From assembly GCA_034770075.1 (NCBI GenBank), contig CM068382.1:2790001-2854000 (forward strand): a stretch of 64,000 nucleotides of DNA, given 5' to 3'. Below, piece after piece: positions 47,420-58,913 of this stretch. The notes below the pieces were generated by a model. It searched no databases and had not been told where the DNA came from. It worked only from the letters and a program-made list of their open reading frames with translations. Within the stretch, counting starts at the first letter, position 1, and each line of letters begins with the position of its first letter. This DNA is from Aralia elata. Lineage: Eukaryota > Streptophyta > Magnoliopsida > Apiales > Araliaceae. Made by a program: the position numbers and the translations under genes.

Positions 47420-47589
47420 GTTTGAAAAAAAAAAATGAATCTAGATCTAGAACCAGATCGGAACGGGAATAATAAAAAAAATGAAAACAAAACTGATCAG
47501 GAAGTCTGATACAGAAAGTAAAATTTGATTCAAAAGATTTGAATCTTATGTATTAATCTCGCGGAAACAACGTGAACAGATCATGAACT

Positions 47590-47601
47590 GCTCTGATACC
47601 A
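47590..47601 (-). other. Primer-binding site, initiator tRNA-Met type
   Basis: TGGTATCAGAGC on the minus strand follows the 5' LTR without spacer. It is complementary to the 3' end of plant initiator methionine tRNA, the usual primer of copia elements. Confidence 0.93.
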
Positions 47602-47942
47602 TGTTAGGTTTATTCAACCTTGAAACTGGAAGCAAAAGATGAATTGAAGAACAAAAGATGAAAGTATGAATAGATTTTCTAAATTGTTTATTACAGCAGT
47701 TCCTAATATATTTATACAAACTAGTACAATTGCCTCTTTATCAATCCGTGTCACTCCGTATTTTTAGGAAAGTTAGGTAGCTATAGGTAAACTAAAATGC
47801 ACTAAGGTAATATAATCAAGTCCATACATCCTTGTTATTTGCTGTCACTGTCAAGGCATCAACCACTTTATTCCTGAACACCAGTGTAGACAATACTTCA
47901 GCTGTATGTACTTGAGCTTGTTGTGGTATAATATGTGTATTA
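47602..47942 (-). repeat. 5' LTR of the copia element
   Basis: 341 bp. It contains a TATA box, TATAAATA, on the minus strand at 47715-47708, a likely promoter for the genomic RNA. It differs from the 3' LTR only at 47881. Confidence 0.96.
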
Positions 47943-47947
47943 ATGTG

Positions 47948-50205
47948 AACATATAATATGGTCAAATTTTGGACAATTTTAACGTGTACATACGATCTAA
48001 TAAAAAAGACACATACTCCTTTAAAGCCACTGCAAATTGATTGGCTTAGTTACCAGCGATGGATAGATTTTGTATTTCTGAGTTATTAGCTATAGACATG
48101 TGAGTTTTACACTGCATTTTTAAAATATGTTCCAGCTTAAGTTCGTCTGTTTTTGTCTTGTGGATTGTTCAGATTTAATCTGAACTACAAATTAAATGGG
48201 GTTAAAATAGAAATATAACAAGTCAAATTATAGCTCTTCTTAATAACATCTGCATGCATATATGTTACAGAATTAACTGAACCATGTCTAGCTAGAAACT
48301 ATTTTTAAACTAGTATAAGTTACACTATCAGTGGAGGACAAATATTTTCGATGTGGATTACACAATTAACTTCTCATTATAAGGTTTGCCAATTACAAGT
48401 TAATTGTTGGCTAATTAAAGCAAACTATTCAAGATGGATCTCATCACCATTTTATTACAATTAAGGGTAATGCACAAGGAGGTGGTATAAAAGAGGGAAT
48501 CGCATGGGTGATGCAGTAGGAGGGGGAAATAACTAAAAAGCAGAAGAAAGAAGGTTTAGCTAGCTATTATTGGCATTGGAAAGAAGAAAGAAAAGAAAAG
48601 AAAAGGTAGGGTTGTGGAAATGCATGAGATTCCCTGATGACATATGCAATCAAGTTAATTAGATAGAAAGAGAGAAAAAGAGTAGGGAATAGAAGATAAC
48701 CTTTTGGTTTGTCTGGTTGTGCTGCAGGGACGTATGAGATAAAAAGAGGCAAGCAGACAGTCTCTTTTAGTAGGCAAATGGTATGTATCGTACCTTAAAC
48801 CCTGCAACTTATATCTACTTTAAATTTGGATTCGAGCAGTAATTAGTTTTGAACAGTCTATTAATTTGGACAGTTTTATATATAAGAATTAGTTGGGTCG
48901 ATATAGTTATAAGAGATCGAGTTATATTTTTATGATATTTGTTATACAAATATTATATAATTATAACTCTCTAATTGAGCATATACAACTCATTTCTATA
49001 AGATTGTTCAATAAACAGTCCAAATTAAACCAGCTTCTTAGAATCAAGATCCATCTACTTTCTAAAAGACTGGATATACCATAATACCCATAGTCTGATA
49101 GTCATTCTTTTCGTTAATCCCTAGGACCACACACCACCACTCTTCATAACTCTCTCTCCTTAAAGATGCATGTTGAATATACTTGCCATTTGTTAACTTG
49201 AGCTTCTCTCTCATGCATTTTGGTTCTCTTTATTATGATGGGGCTTTATGAAAAGATTAACGTCTAATTTGATGGATGTGTACGTACGTGGTCCGTTAGA
49301 AATACAAGAAAAGAGAGGACTGTGAGTCGATTGTAATGTATTGTTTGTTTGTTTGTATGTGTGTGTATGTATATATATATATATTTATATATATATATAT
49401 GCATGCTAAACCAAAGGCTGTAATATGGGACGGGCACAGAATTTGAGAAAGAGCTAGTCCCATGGTCATGAAGAAAGGAAAAAGAAACAAAGAATTTGAT
49501 GATTCAAACTTTCAAAGTCCTCATTGTGCATCTCTTTCATAACCGTTGACATTTTCCTAGCTTCTTAGTTTCTTTTTAATTTTCCTCGTCTCTTTTTCCT
49601 CTTTATTTCCCTTCTTTCCTTTTTTTCCTTTTGTCCCGGACCACCACCAGCACTTGGCACAAGCACACACATAAACACACACCATCAACTTTATATATAG
49701 AGAGATACTCACGCTTACTATAGCTAGGCTGTTCAGCCCTGCCGCATCTACCCGCTTTGCAAAAGGTTACATTAATTACTACTAGTACTTTGTAGTTTTT
49801 AGTATCATTTTTTTCTACTCTTAGTACCTCGGGGGAAACCGGGAAAAGAATTTCTCGAAAATTGATTTGTACTTCAACTTCGTGTACTTAAGTGGGAATT
49901 TGAGAAAGTGAGGGAAAGACAATTCCCTATACAATACAAGTGAAACTAACTTATTTACCAATGCTATTTTATAAATAAAATAAAATGATACTGACCCATT
50001 TTATTTTTATATATATTTGAGTTTAACAATAAAAATAAATAGATTTAACTTAATTAGAGATGATATTTATGTATGGAGAGAGATATATGGAACAATCATA
50101 AAGTATGAAGTAAATTAAAGACCACATTCTAGCTAATGTCATGATGGATTGAAGATATATATACGTACCTGAATCAGATATGTCCATAATCTAGAAAACG
50201 ATATA
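47948..50205. other. Gene-free spacer between copia and IDD
   Basis: No gene is supported. AAAAGAAAAG repeats lie at about 48584-48605. TA/TG microsatellites lie at about 49340-49400. No recognisable microRNA or transposon ends were found. Confidence 0.45.
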
Positions 50206-50463
50206 CTCGCTCCGTCCCAAATTAATTATTTTTCTAGGACCTTTTAAAGTCAAATTGACTATTTTTAAAATTAATCTTTTTACTATTTTTGCTAACATAT
50301 AGGTGAAAATATTATAACCAAAAGAAAGTATATACAATTTATTACTAATTTTAATTTTTATAATTTTAGAAATATATTTATATATGCTTAATTATTAATT
50401 TTAAAAATAGTCAATTTGACTTTAAAAAGTCTTAGAAAAGCAATTAATTTGGGACGGAGAGAG
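50206..50463. mobile_element. Stowaway-type MITE, family A copy 4
   Basis: TA, then CTCGCTCCGTCCCAAATTAA at the left and TTAATTTGGGACGGAGAGAG, then TA at the right. It is 258 bp long, and the interior is almost identical to the copy at 32229. It ends about 280 bp downstream of the IDD stop codon, so it may lie in or near the IDD 3' UTR. Confidence 0.92.
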
Positions 50464-50745
50464 TATATAGTAAGATTCATATATACAATTTAGTACTGCC
50501 CAAGGCCATTGATCCTGCATCGATTCTGATTCTACCAACAATGCTCATTCCAATCCATTAAAATTCAGAAAAAGATGTGACATTAAAAACAAAAAATATA
50601 ACAAAAGGGAGAATAATAATATCGTACTCCAAATAGGACAAGAAAATTTAAAATTAACACATAATTGTAGCAAAACTTGAGAGTAACAGTACTAAATAAA
50701 AACATAAAATTCCTCGCATCTTAATTTGTGATTAAAAACAATTAA

Positions 50746-53700
50746 CTAATTCCCCCATGTTGTTTGCGAGGCAGCTGGCGGCTGATCTTGAGTTGCAAAT
50801 CCAACATGAGTAGTAGTCCTTAACAGTGGGTGGACATACGTAGGGAACTCTACGCCCCTGGTGAAGGATAGCAGATTCCTCCCATTCACGTTCACGTTAA
50901 CGTTCACATCAACATTCCCATTCCCATTTCCTCGGTCTCCGGTCAACCCCAGAAAGTCTCTGGTCGGACCGCGGTTGTGGTCACTCCTCTGCTGCCACGT
51001 GGCAAAGTTTCCCATTTGGTAATCAGCAGGGATTCCGGCAGTCACGTGACCCAGGCCTCCCAGGTCCATCCGGCTCATGCCGGATGGCACGTGACCAGCA
51101 GGTTGTGCACCCGCTGTCGCAGCCTTCTGGAGGAGTGCAGTGGCCGAGAGGAGATGGGCTGCTGCTGAGCTGGCAGGAGGAGGAGGAGGACTATGGAAGG
51201 GTGGCGTCATCATCAAGAAGTTCTTGTAAGAGGAGGAAGGTGGTGGAGGTTCTTGGTAGAACAAAAATGGTGAATTAGAGATTGGGAGATCAATATTATT
51301 GCTGATAGCTTCAGGCTTGATATTGATGATGTGATTATTATGATGAAGAATTGCCGGATTAGGGTTAGGGTTTTGAGGTGGTGGTGGTGGTGGTGGGTCC
51401 CAGGTGTTGAGGGAGATGTGGATTGGTGGGTTTTGAAAGTAGTCATGTTTTTGTTCTTCTTGCTGGTGCTGGTTGAGGAGAGAGAATATTGGTTGGTGGT
51501 GGTGGTGCTGCTGCTGCTGCTGCAGACTGAGGGGTTGAGGAGGAGTTGCAGTTGATGATGATGACATTAATATTGGGACGGCATTAGTTGCTGCAGCTGC
51601 TGCAGAGAGTCTGGCACTTTCTTCAGCTAATGCATCACAGAATGCTCTGTGGGTCACGAAGCTATCCTTCCTGCATTGCATGCATGTAAGTTATTATATA
51701 CGCCACAAATTATTAAGACACAACCACGTACAGACGCAACTTTAGAGTTATAATGAATCCGCATTCGCACCACACTGCATGTACGGTTGTGAATTTTGTT
51801 GTTAATTTTAGAAACCGTATAATATGGTTGTGAATGCGGATGATGCGATCAATTATAACGTAATGAGTTAATTTCTAGAGAAAAAGAAAAATCTTGGCAA
51901 ATAAATCCATTTTATATTCTTATATATATATATATTCAATTAATCCACAAGTAACTAAAAATACACAACAAAAAGAGAGCGAGACATATATAGTATTTTA
52001 TATATACTTATGTTATATTTAGATGAATATATAATATATTTTCTATATATTTATGTTAGACAGCGAGAGGGTCGAGGGAGTAATAATTATATAGAGACCC
52101 CCACAAATAATTCTACTACGAGTGCTTATTGATGAGAGAGAGTGGCAAAGAATGAAAGCATGATCATCTTCATTTATACATGTCAAATCAGATACGCTTG
52201 CAGATTTATCAGTTTTTACGTGTTATGTTATGATGCTGTATTTCAGAGTTTCACAAGACTTCTCTGCTACTAAATGATTTTATATATATATATATATATT
52301 CAATAAATATTTTTCTCAAGCAGGAGTAGTCCTAAAATTTTATTCCTACTTTTTCCTTAACAAAGACTAGAAATCCATGATTACTTTTGAAAATGCAGTA
52401 CTAAAAGTATATAGTTACAGCTTTGCATGGAAAATAGATAAACCTTGTTTAATTACTAAATCACCATAGTAAACAAAATCAAAAATCTACTTAATAGCTT
52501 TTCCCTTAATATATGTGTATGTGTGTGTGTGTCTAATTTTGAACGGTAAACTTAATTAATTTGTGGTTCAGAATTGAAAGGTATTGTTAACTGTGTCACT
52601 GCCATTAATCAAGAAATATATATATATATATATACACACACACATGCAAGAAACATCACAAGATTAACAAAGCCCACTGAAATAAATTATGAATACCACT
52701 TCAAATCAAAACCAAAGACACCACCCACCAGTTCTGTTACAGTCCAAAATAATGTATACATGTATGAAATCAAATTTGATAAAGAAGGTAGAATTTGGAC
52801 ACATTTTAGATCACCAATAGGCATGCACTAATGTAACTCCTAAAAAAATTCATTAATTGAAAGTGAGGAGAAAGAAAGAAAAAAGAAATAAGAACAAAAT
52901 AAAAAATGAATGCCATTCATACATGGAGAAAAGGGTCCCATTTATATAAAACAAAATTGAAAATGTAATAAATTAAATGGCTTTTGAACTAAATTTTCAA
53001 GTTCAAATTTAATTGAGAGATAATAATTATTTTGAGTCTCATTCATTATTCACCGAAGAGAAAACATATGTAAATATCATATTGTTATTCCTTCGTATTA
53101 ATGGTATCCATTATATATATATATATATATATATATGAGTTTATATGAAATCAAATTTGATAGAAGAAAACTCACCTATGGGCATGCACTAATTATTACT
53201 TATATAATTCCAAAGAAATCATTAATTATCAATGTTAAGAGAAATTTAAAAACAAATATATATAGACGTCGGGTTTGTTCGTTAACCGATGAGTCTTTTG
53301 CGACAAACACGTTCATCGTTAAAACTCATAACATGTCCGTCGCTAAAGCCATAACAGGCAGGGCATTAGCGATGAACATTTTCACCGCTAAAGCTCATAA
53401 CATGTCCGTCACTAAAGCTATAACAAGCATATAATGGGTTTTAGCGACGATATATATATATATAAAAACCCTAAAAACGGCCAGCAGGGATACCTGGAAA
53501 AAAGGGTCCCACAGTCACATCTATACTCTCTTGTACCACAGGTTCTAGAGTGAGCCTTCCAATCCGATTGAACTGCATAAATCTTTGCACATTTCTCACA
53601 CTTCCATTTCTTCTCCCCATGTTTCCTGCAAAAGTGTTTCTTGATCCCTGTAAGATCACCCAGTGCCCTTGAAGGATGATGGTGAACACATGAAGGCTCA

Positions 53701-54273
53701 GGGCAAACATACGCCTTCTTCTTTATCACATCCTTATTATTATTCCTCTGCTTCAACTTCCATGGCAGATTATGACCTCTCCTATGAAGCTGAAGATTCT
53801 GGTCCCTCTGAAACCCTTTCTTGCAAATCTCACACATAAATTTATTGGTAGCTAGTAGGGTCCTTGGAGATAATGCAATCACTTCAGCATCAGTGTCTGG
53901 ATAAATCATAACTAAAATAATTACCGGTCTATTTATATTAATATACAGACTATGTTATTGTGTTTTCTGGTAACAAAAGTCAGACATAGAATTAAGGACT
54001 CAAATCATAATCGTAAATGTGACCCACATGAAATCTTGGTCAAGAATACAAGTTTAATCCACTAAAAGTGAAAATAAATAAATGACTATAAATTTGAAAA
54101 AATATACCTGGGTTTCCGGGTAGGTTTCTTTTCTTCTTGATGTTCTGGGGCTGCTGATCAACAGGGGAAATGTTTGAAGCTAATGGATTTAAGGTACCAA
54201 AAGAAGAAACACAGCTAGCTTCCTCAGATAAAGAAGTTGTATTATCAGACATGATTGCACCCACCGGAAACAT
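50746..54273 (-). CDS. IDD: INDETERMINATE DOMAIN (IDD) C2H2 zinc-finger transcription factor
   Basis: IDD proteins are plant nuclear transcription factors, several of which work with DELLA and SHR/SCR proteins. Exons on the minus strand are 54273-54108, 53896-53494 and 51670-50746, all with GT-AG borders, giving 497 residues. The ID domain is complete: a basic nuclear-localisation motif KKKRNLPGNP at 46-55, finger 1 with C77, C80, H93 and H97, finger 2 (YVCPEPSC ... HFCRKH), finger 3 (KCEKCAKIYAVQSDWKAH) and finger 4, CDCGTLFSRKDSFVTHRAFC, split across the last intron, which is the conserved IDD intron position. The C-terminal half has Gln/His and Pro runs, a DVNVNVNVNG repeat and the short conserved motif TRDFLGLTG. 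The first ATG (54273) is used; a second Met at residue 8 is possible. The IDD subgroup is not determined. The 1823-nt second intron holds a transposon-like insertion. Confidence 0.95.
53104..53136. repeat. (TA)n microsatellite in the IDD intron
   Basis: About a dozen TA units about 125 bp to the left of the GTCG-rich block at 53263. Further TA runs border that block at about 53250-53262 and 53450-53464. Confidence 0.85.
53263..53455. mobile_element. GTCG-rich element between TA runs, in IDD intron 2 (E2)
   Basis: About 190 bp bordered by ATATATATAG and ATATATATAT. It contains repeated phrases ACATGTCCGTCGCTAAAGC, GCATTAGCGATGAACA, TTCACCGCTAAAGCTC and ACATGTCCGTCACTAAAGC. The phrase CTCATAACATGTCCGTC occurs twice, so an internal direct duplication is also present. 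The vocabulary is shared with the blocks at 7668, 57707, 57912 and 63186. It ends about 40 bp from the splice acceptor-side exon in plus coordinates, that is just downstream of the IDD exon 2 donor in the gene's sense direction. Confidence 0.6.
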
Positions 54274-56494
54274 TGGCAGAGAACAAGACTAGCTAGTATA
54301 TACTCACTCTTAGTTAATGAATTCCTCTCCAATTAAGAAAAAGAAAACAGAACAATAGCTGGCTGACTCTGTTTTTGGGTTTTTATACTGGCTTTATTGT
54401 AACAAACTATTTACAAGTGTAAGAAAAACCGCTAGCGTTGATTTGGATTATAAACAAGTGGCAATACAAAGGAATCATTTCAAATGGATGGCAAAAGGAA
54501 AAACCTCGTGAAGAGAGAGAAACAGAGAGGTAGATGATGATGGGTGATTTCTCAAATTAATAAGTCACTACCTAGCTAGCCATGGATATATATATGTTGC
54601 TTGTATCAGAGCATGATTCTGCAACAAATATAATTCAGATATTCTCTCTCCTATATATTATAACTCATCCATGCAATCAAGAACATGAAAAAAACACCGA
54701 CAATTGTGTATATATAATTTCTTTTTGTAGCTATCAATATCTATATGTATGAATATAAGACAGACAGTATAGTGTATAAAGAAAATATTATGAAGGGGAA
54801 AAAATGGTAATGTACAGAAGGTGATGATTACAAAGGCAGACTATGGAAAAAAAAAGCTAAGAATTCAGGGGGAGGGAAAGAGAGAGCGTGAGACTGACTT
54901 AAGCAAAGACCAGGAAGAAGAAGAATCCAACCCCTCAACTCTTTTTCATGACCATTCATCAATTTTATTTTATTTTTATTTTTACTTTTAATTCTTTACT
55001 TTGATTGATTTTGTTTACAGTTTTTAATTTATTTGTCTCCGACTTTTTGCACTTTCTGTCTTTCCCTTTGTTTCTGTTATAAAACACCCAAATGCTAAAG
55101 GGGATTGATTTGAATGCATGGGATGATACTAGCTAAAAGATGGGGGACTGCTAATAAAGCATCCTTAGGAGTTGGGATAATGAAATTGAAAAGCTTAAAG
55201 GCAAAAGTGTTAAGAGAGATTAGGCCCTTTAATCTTCTTCTTTTTGTCCCAAATTATTTTTAATACTTGCTTGATTGATTCATAATTTTTGTTGACAATC
55301 AGTAACCTTAATCATAAAGCGCATGCATGCATATATACTGAAAAATGATTCAAAGCCGGTGTTGACTTGAATGGATCAAATCATCTGCATAATTAACACT
55401 AACCATCCGCAAAACAATATTGTGGACAAGTGATGAGTAATTATCGTCCACATAACAATTGTCATTGTGTGGACAGTTAGATCCACATCAAACTAATTTG
55501 AATTCGCTTATCTGAAATTGTTGAAAGAAGATAATCAATCTAGGAAACCGTATGAATTCGCTTATTTGGGACCGACAGTTTGGCATTGAAAAGTTAAATC
55601 ACACTGTCTGAAATATCAGCTCCCCTTCTTCTTCTTCTTCTTCTTTTTAATACAAAAATCTAATTATTCAAACCAAATTAAATAAGTCATTTCAAACATC
55701 GAAATTAAACTTACTTTTTAATTCTAAAAATCAATAATCAAATTCTAAAAAGTCAATTCAAATACATTATTAAGGCTAATTGTTGAGGCCTTGAAAACTT
55801 CTTCATACAATCAGTAATTCCATTAACTTTAGTTTTCAATTTTATATAATCACCCTCAACAAAAGATAAAGATGAATAAATATATTATTCTGTTTTCTAT
55901 CATTTTATATAATCAAATGCTAGACATTCATACTCTATTATTTGATCCTAATTATTTATATCATATTCAATGTTCATGATTAACCGATTGAATTATTTCT
56001 AGGTTATGGAATCTTGATAACTTTCTTGTTTACAATTATTTTCGCGAGGATTTCCCCCCCTTTTGTCTTTCTTTCTTTTGTAATTATTCTCCCATCCTAG
56101 TGTACAGTGAAAGCTCTCAAGCCACACACTAGCATGGGGAATTTACAAGGTACTGTCTTCTTTTTCTCCTTTTCAACTTTTTTTTAATTCCTAACCCTAA
56201 CCCAAACCTAAAGTCACAAACGTATATACCATTTTATCCCTTTAATTTATCAAACCCAAAATTCCATTTTACTGAGATATTCATAAAACAAATGGCTAAA
56301 CATGTCATTTATGTACAATGGATTCTCTTCTTTAGAGAAGACATGCATGATCCAAAAGTATATTTATGTGGCAGCCCTTTTATCCCAAAGGTTCATAAAG
56401 CAAAATACAAGGGCATAAATCTATGCAAAAATGATAAACCCATGAACCTCTTAATTAATTAGCATGCAAGAAATAGGACCCATCTATATTTAGC

Positions 56495-56498
<4 letters not shown>
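54274..56498. other. IDD upstream region, gene-free
   Basis: It contains the IDD promoter and leader. No other gene is supported. A CTT trinucleotide run lies at about 55626-55646 and a poly-C tract near 56055. Confidence 0.5.

Positions 56499-56538
<40 letters not shown>
56499..56538. repeat. (TA)n microsatellite
   Basis: About twenty uninterrupted TA units. Confidence 0.95.
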
Positions 56539-56540
<2 letters not shown>

Positions 56541-57524
56541 TTGTTAACTTGTCAGTTCTTGGAATCCTATGAGAGGGTTCTTTAGATCTTAGACTTTTAA
56601 TGAATTGGGCTATAACTTTTTGCTAAGATTCATTCTTTTCGTTATGGGATAAGATGAGTTTTATGCTTGAATGATTCATTTTTGAGCTAGGTTTGAAAAA
56701 GGAAAAAATAAAAGTTTGGTCTAACTACTTGATAGATATTATCGTCCTTCTTTCCGACTTGATAGCATGCTGTAATCCTTCCCCACATCCTCCTATAATT
56801 GTACGTACAAATAGTCCACTTCGTACTCGACCTTTTTTCCTGTAAAAATAAAATAAGTCAAAATTATATTTCTTCGTTGCAAAATATAGGATTAATATTG
56901 AATTTTGAAAGTCAAATTAAAATAATTTTAACTTCAAAATTAATATTAATTCATTTAAATTTAGACAATAAAATTATGAATACTATAAATTACGTAAAAA
57001 TTAAAGTACTACTAAATTCAAAATTTATCGTAAAAAAGAATTTCATTAATTTTGAGTTTAGAAATGTCTGGTATCAACTTTAAAAAATTAATAATAATTT
57101 TATATTTTAGAACGGAAGAATATTTGATAAATCAACTTATTTTTATTTTATTTCAAAAAATTGCTAAAGTTGATAAAATTAAGAAGCCATGTCAGACGTA
57201 CCCCCAGAAAAAAGGAAATTTCAGTTATGACAAACAACATTTGTCAAGATCGGAGGGAGTGACTTTTGTAGGAAAGAGGAAAGTGATAAAAATGGAACAA
57301 ATGAAGGACAACATATGTTTTTCAAATAATGGTAGTAACAACAGTTTGGAAGCATGTTTTTAATAATTGTTGCCTACACCGTGGATGAGTTAAATCTTAA
57401 TCTTAATTTGATCAAAATTTCAATTTATTTATTTACTAATTTGTGATAATTTAATCTATTGAAACAATATTTTAAATAAATTAAATTATGGATCTAATTT
57501 GATTTGCTCCACTGATCTATTAAA

Positions 57525-57529
<5 letters not shown>
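56539..57529. other. Gene-free DNA with a possible decayed Stowaway element
   Basis: The TTTCTTCGTTGCAAAATATA end near 56867 and GATCGGAGGGAGTGAC near 57250 could be two decayed MITE ends, but the arms do not match well. Short AT-rich frames here have no recognisable product. Confidence 0.35.

Positions 57530-57574
<45 letters not shown>
57530..57574. repeat. (TA)n microsatellite
   Basis: About 22 TA units. It precedes two TA-flanked foldback elements in the same neighbourhood. Confidence 0.95.
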
Positions 57575-57576
<2 letters not shown>

Positions 57577-57706
57577 TCACATCTCCCTATTTACAACGAA
57601 CTAGTATATGAAAGGCACGGAAGATTAAATGATTCGTCATCTTATGATAAGTCCAATTTGGTATTGTTTTCAGTGTTCTGTTTAATACAATATATATATA
57701 TATATA

Positions 57707-57899
57707 GGAAAATTTTCAAAAGCGAACTCTTAAAAAGCGAACTAAAGACGAACCGTCGTCTTTGGTGTATATGGCGACGATTCGACCCGTCGCCAAAGAT
57801 TGCATGACTACGGCGACGGGTCGAATCGTCGTCATAGACACCAAAGACGACGATTCGTCTTTGGTTCGCTTGTTAAGGTTCGCTTTAGAAAGCTTCCCT
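57707..57899. mobile_element. GTCG-rich foldback element between TA runs (E3)
   Basis: The 193-bp block between two TA runs has inverted ends: AGGAAAATTTTCAAAAGCGA then AAAAGCGAACTAAAGACG at the left, GACGATTCGTCTTTGGTTCG then TTCGCTTTAGAAAGCTTCCC at the right. The interior has a second inverted pair, GGCGACGATTCGACCCGTCG and CGGCGACGGGTCGAATCGTC. There is no coding capacity. The clear terminal inverted repeats argue for a real mobile element. The TA runs on both sides may be the target site, the duplication or both. Confidence 0.72.
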
Positions 57900-57911
57900 A
57901 TATATATATAT

Positions 57912-58193
57912 AGGAAGAGTATCAAGTGAATATCTCTTGATTTTACATACCTTGCATACCCTCTTTAGCGACGGACCGGGCGACGGTTCGATCCGTCGCT
58001 ATAGGTTCGATCCGTCGTCTTAGGTTCAGTCTATCGTTATATGTTGTCCGTCGCTATATATTGTTCTTCACTAAAAGTTAAGACGACGGTTCTATGATAT
58101 AGCGACGGACCGAACCGTCGTTCGGTCCGTCGTTAAAGGGGATATGTAAGGTATGTAAATTAAGGGAGTATGCACTTAAAATGGACTCTCTCT
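57912..58193. mobile_element. GTCG-rich foldback element between TA runs (E4), abutting E3
   Basis: It is separated from E3 only by about a dozen bases of TA repeat. The left end AGGAAGAGTATCAAGTGAAT, then TTTACATACCTTGCATACCC, pairs with GGGGATATGTAAGGTATGTA, then AAGGGAGTATGCACTTAAAA at the right. The interior is a run of GCGACGGACCG, CGACGGTTCGATCCGTCGC and TAGCGACGGACCGAACCGTC in both orientations. It is 282 bp long and non-coding. Its termini differ from those of E3, but the interior vocabulary is the same. Confidence 0.7.
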
Positions 58194-58913
58194 ATATATA
58201 TATATATCTTGAATCCTTTGTTGATCTATAACTTCCGATTTTATGTTTTATGTAATACTATTTTTATACACTTAAACCGGTTATTCTCGATACTCTAGCT
58301 GCTGTTAAAATTAAATGATATGGTATGGCTATGAGTAAAGAGTATTTCTTTTTTAATTAATTTTTTATAAATTGATAATATCAATTGTACTTCATAATGA
58401 CGCTTGTAGAAAGAGATTTTAAGTGAGCTAACCCCTACCATGTTATTGTGGGTTTAATTTGATTTCTTCTGTTATACATTACATGATTTACTACTTGCAT
58501 GTTTAAACTAAATTATTTATGTTTATGATCTTAGTTATACATCTTTTAATATTTACAGGGTTATTCATCCGTTATTATTTTTTGCATGTTTTTTGCTATA
58601 ATCTCAATTTCTATCTAGTTTTCAACTAATACTTGGATGGAGATTTTGTTTCCTTACAGCACCTTCATTAACTCCTGACTGAATCAACCAAAAGAAATTA
58701 CAAAAAGTTATAGGTGATTAATCTACTGAGGTTCCATCACAACTTTAGTTTGTTGAAGGTTAACAACATAGAGGTAGATAGGAGAGCTGAAGCCATTTCA
58801 CCTAAGGATTTCTTTACACCAAGGCAAGAGCCATTCATCTAATTATATACCATATTGTAAACAACGAAATATGACTCAACTCTAGAATGACTGAAGAAAA
58901 GAAAAACTATTAA
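58194..58913. other. Gene-free DNA upstream of the gypsy-derived frame
   Basis: AT-rich up to about 58640. From there to 58913 the composition becomes more balanced and may be part of the same decayed retrotransposon, but no frame is open. No LTR was recognised. Confidence 0.4.

Larger units (their letters stand above)
42399..47942 (-). mobile_element. Ty1/copia LTR retrotransposon, very young, nearly intact
   Basis: The element is 5544 bp and lies on the minus strand. Two 341-bp LTRs (42399-42739 and 47602-47942) differ at one position only (T at 42678, C at 47881). The target duplication ATGTG flanks it. The primer-binding site TGGTATCAGAGC abuts the 5' LTR and matches the initiator-Met tRNA 3' end. 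A polypurine tract TGTGGGGGGAG abuts the 3' LTR. The order gag, protease, integrase, RT, RNase H is that of copia. In its own sense the LTR begins TAATACAC and ends CCTAACA, that is TA...CA rather than the standard TG...CA. A single-base frameshift near the start of gag is the only visible coding defect. Confidence 0.97.

Noticed and set aside
48470..48760. Possible additional microRNA locus near AGGTTTAGCTAGCTATTATT
   Set aside because: The neighbourhood looks like a miRNA leader (CTAGCTAG words, GA runs), but I found no known mature miRNA sequence and no convincing hairpin by eye.
51331..51555. Open frames antisense to the IDD last exon
   Set aside because: They arise from the His/Gln/Pro repeat composition of the real gene on the other strand (Trp and Val runs) and have no independent support.
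56867..57260. Stowaway-like pair of ends around 56867 and 57250
   Set aside because: Only the right end has a good GGAGGGAGT core. The left end and interior do not pair well enough to define an element.
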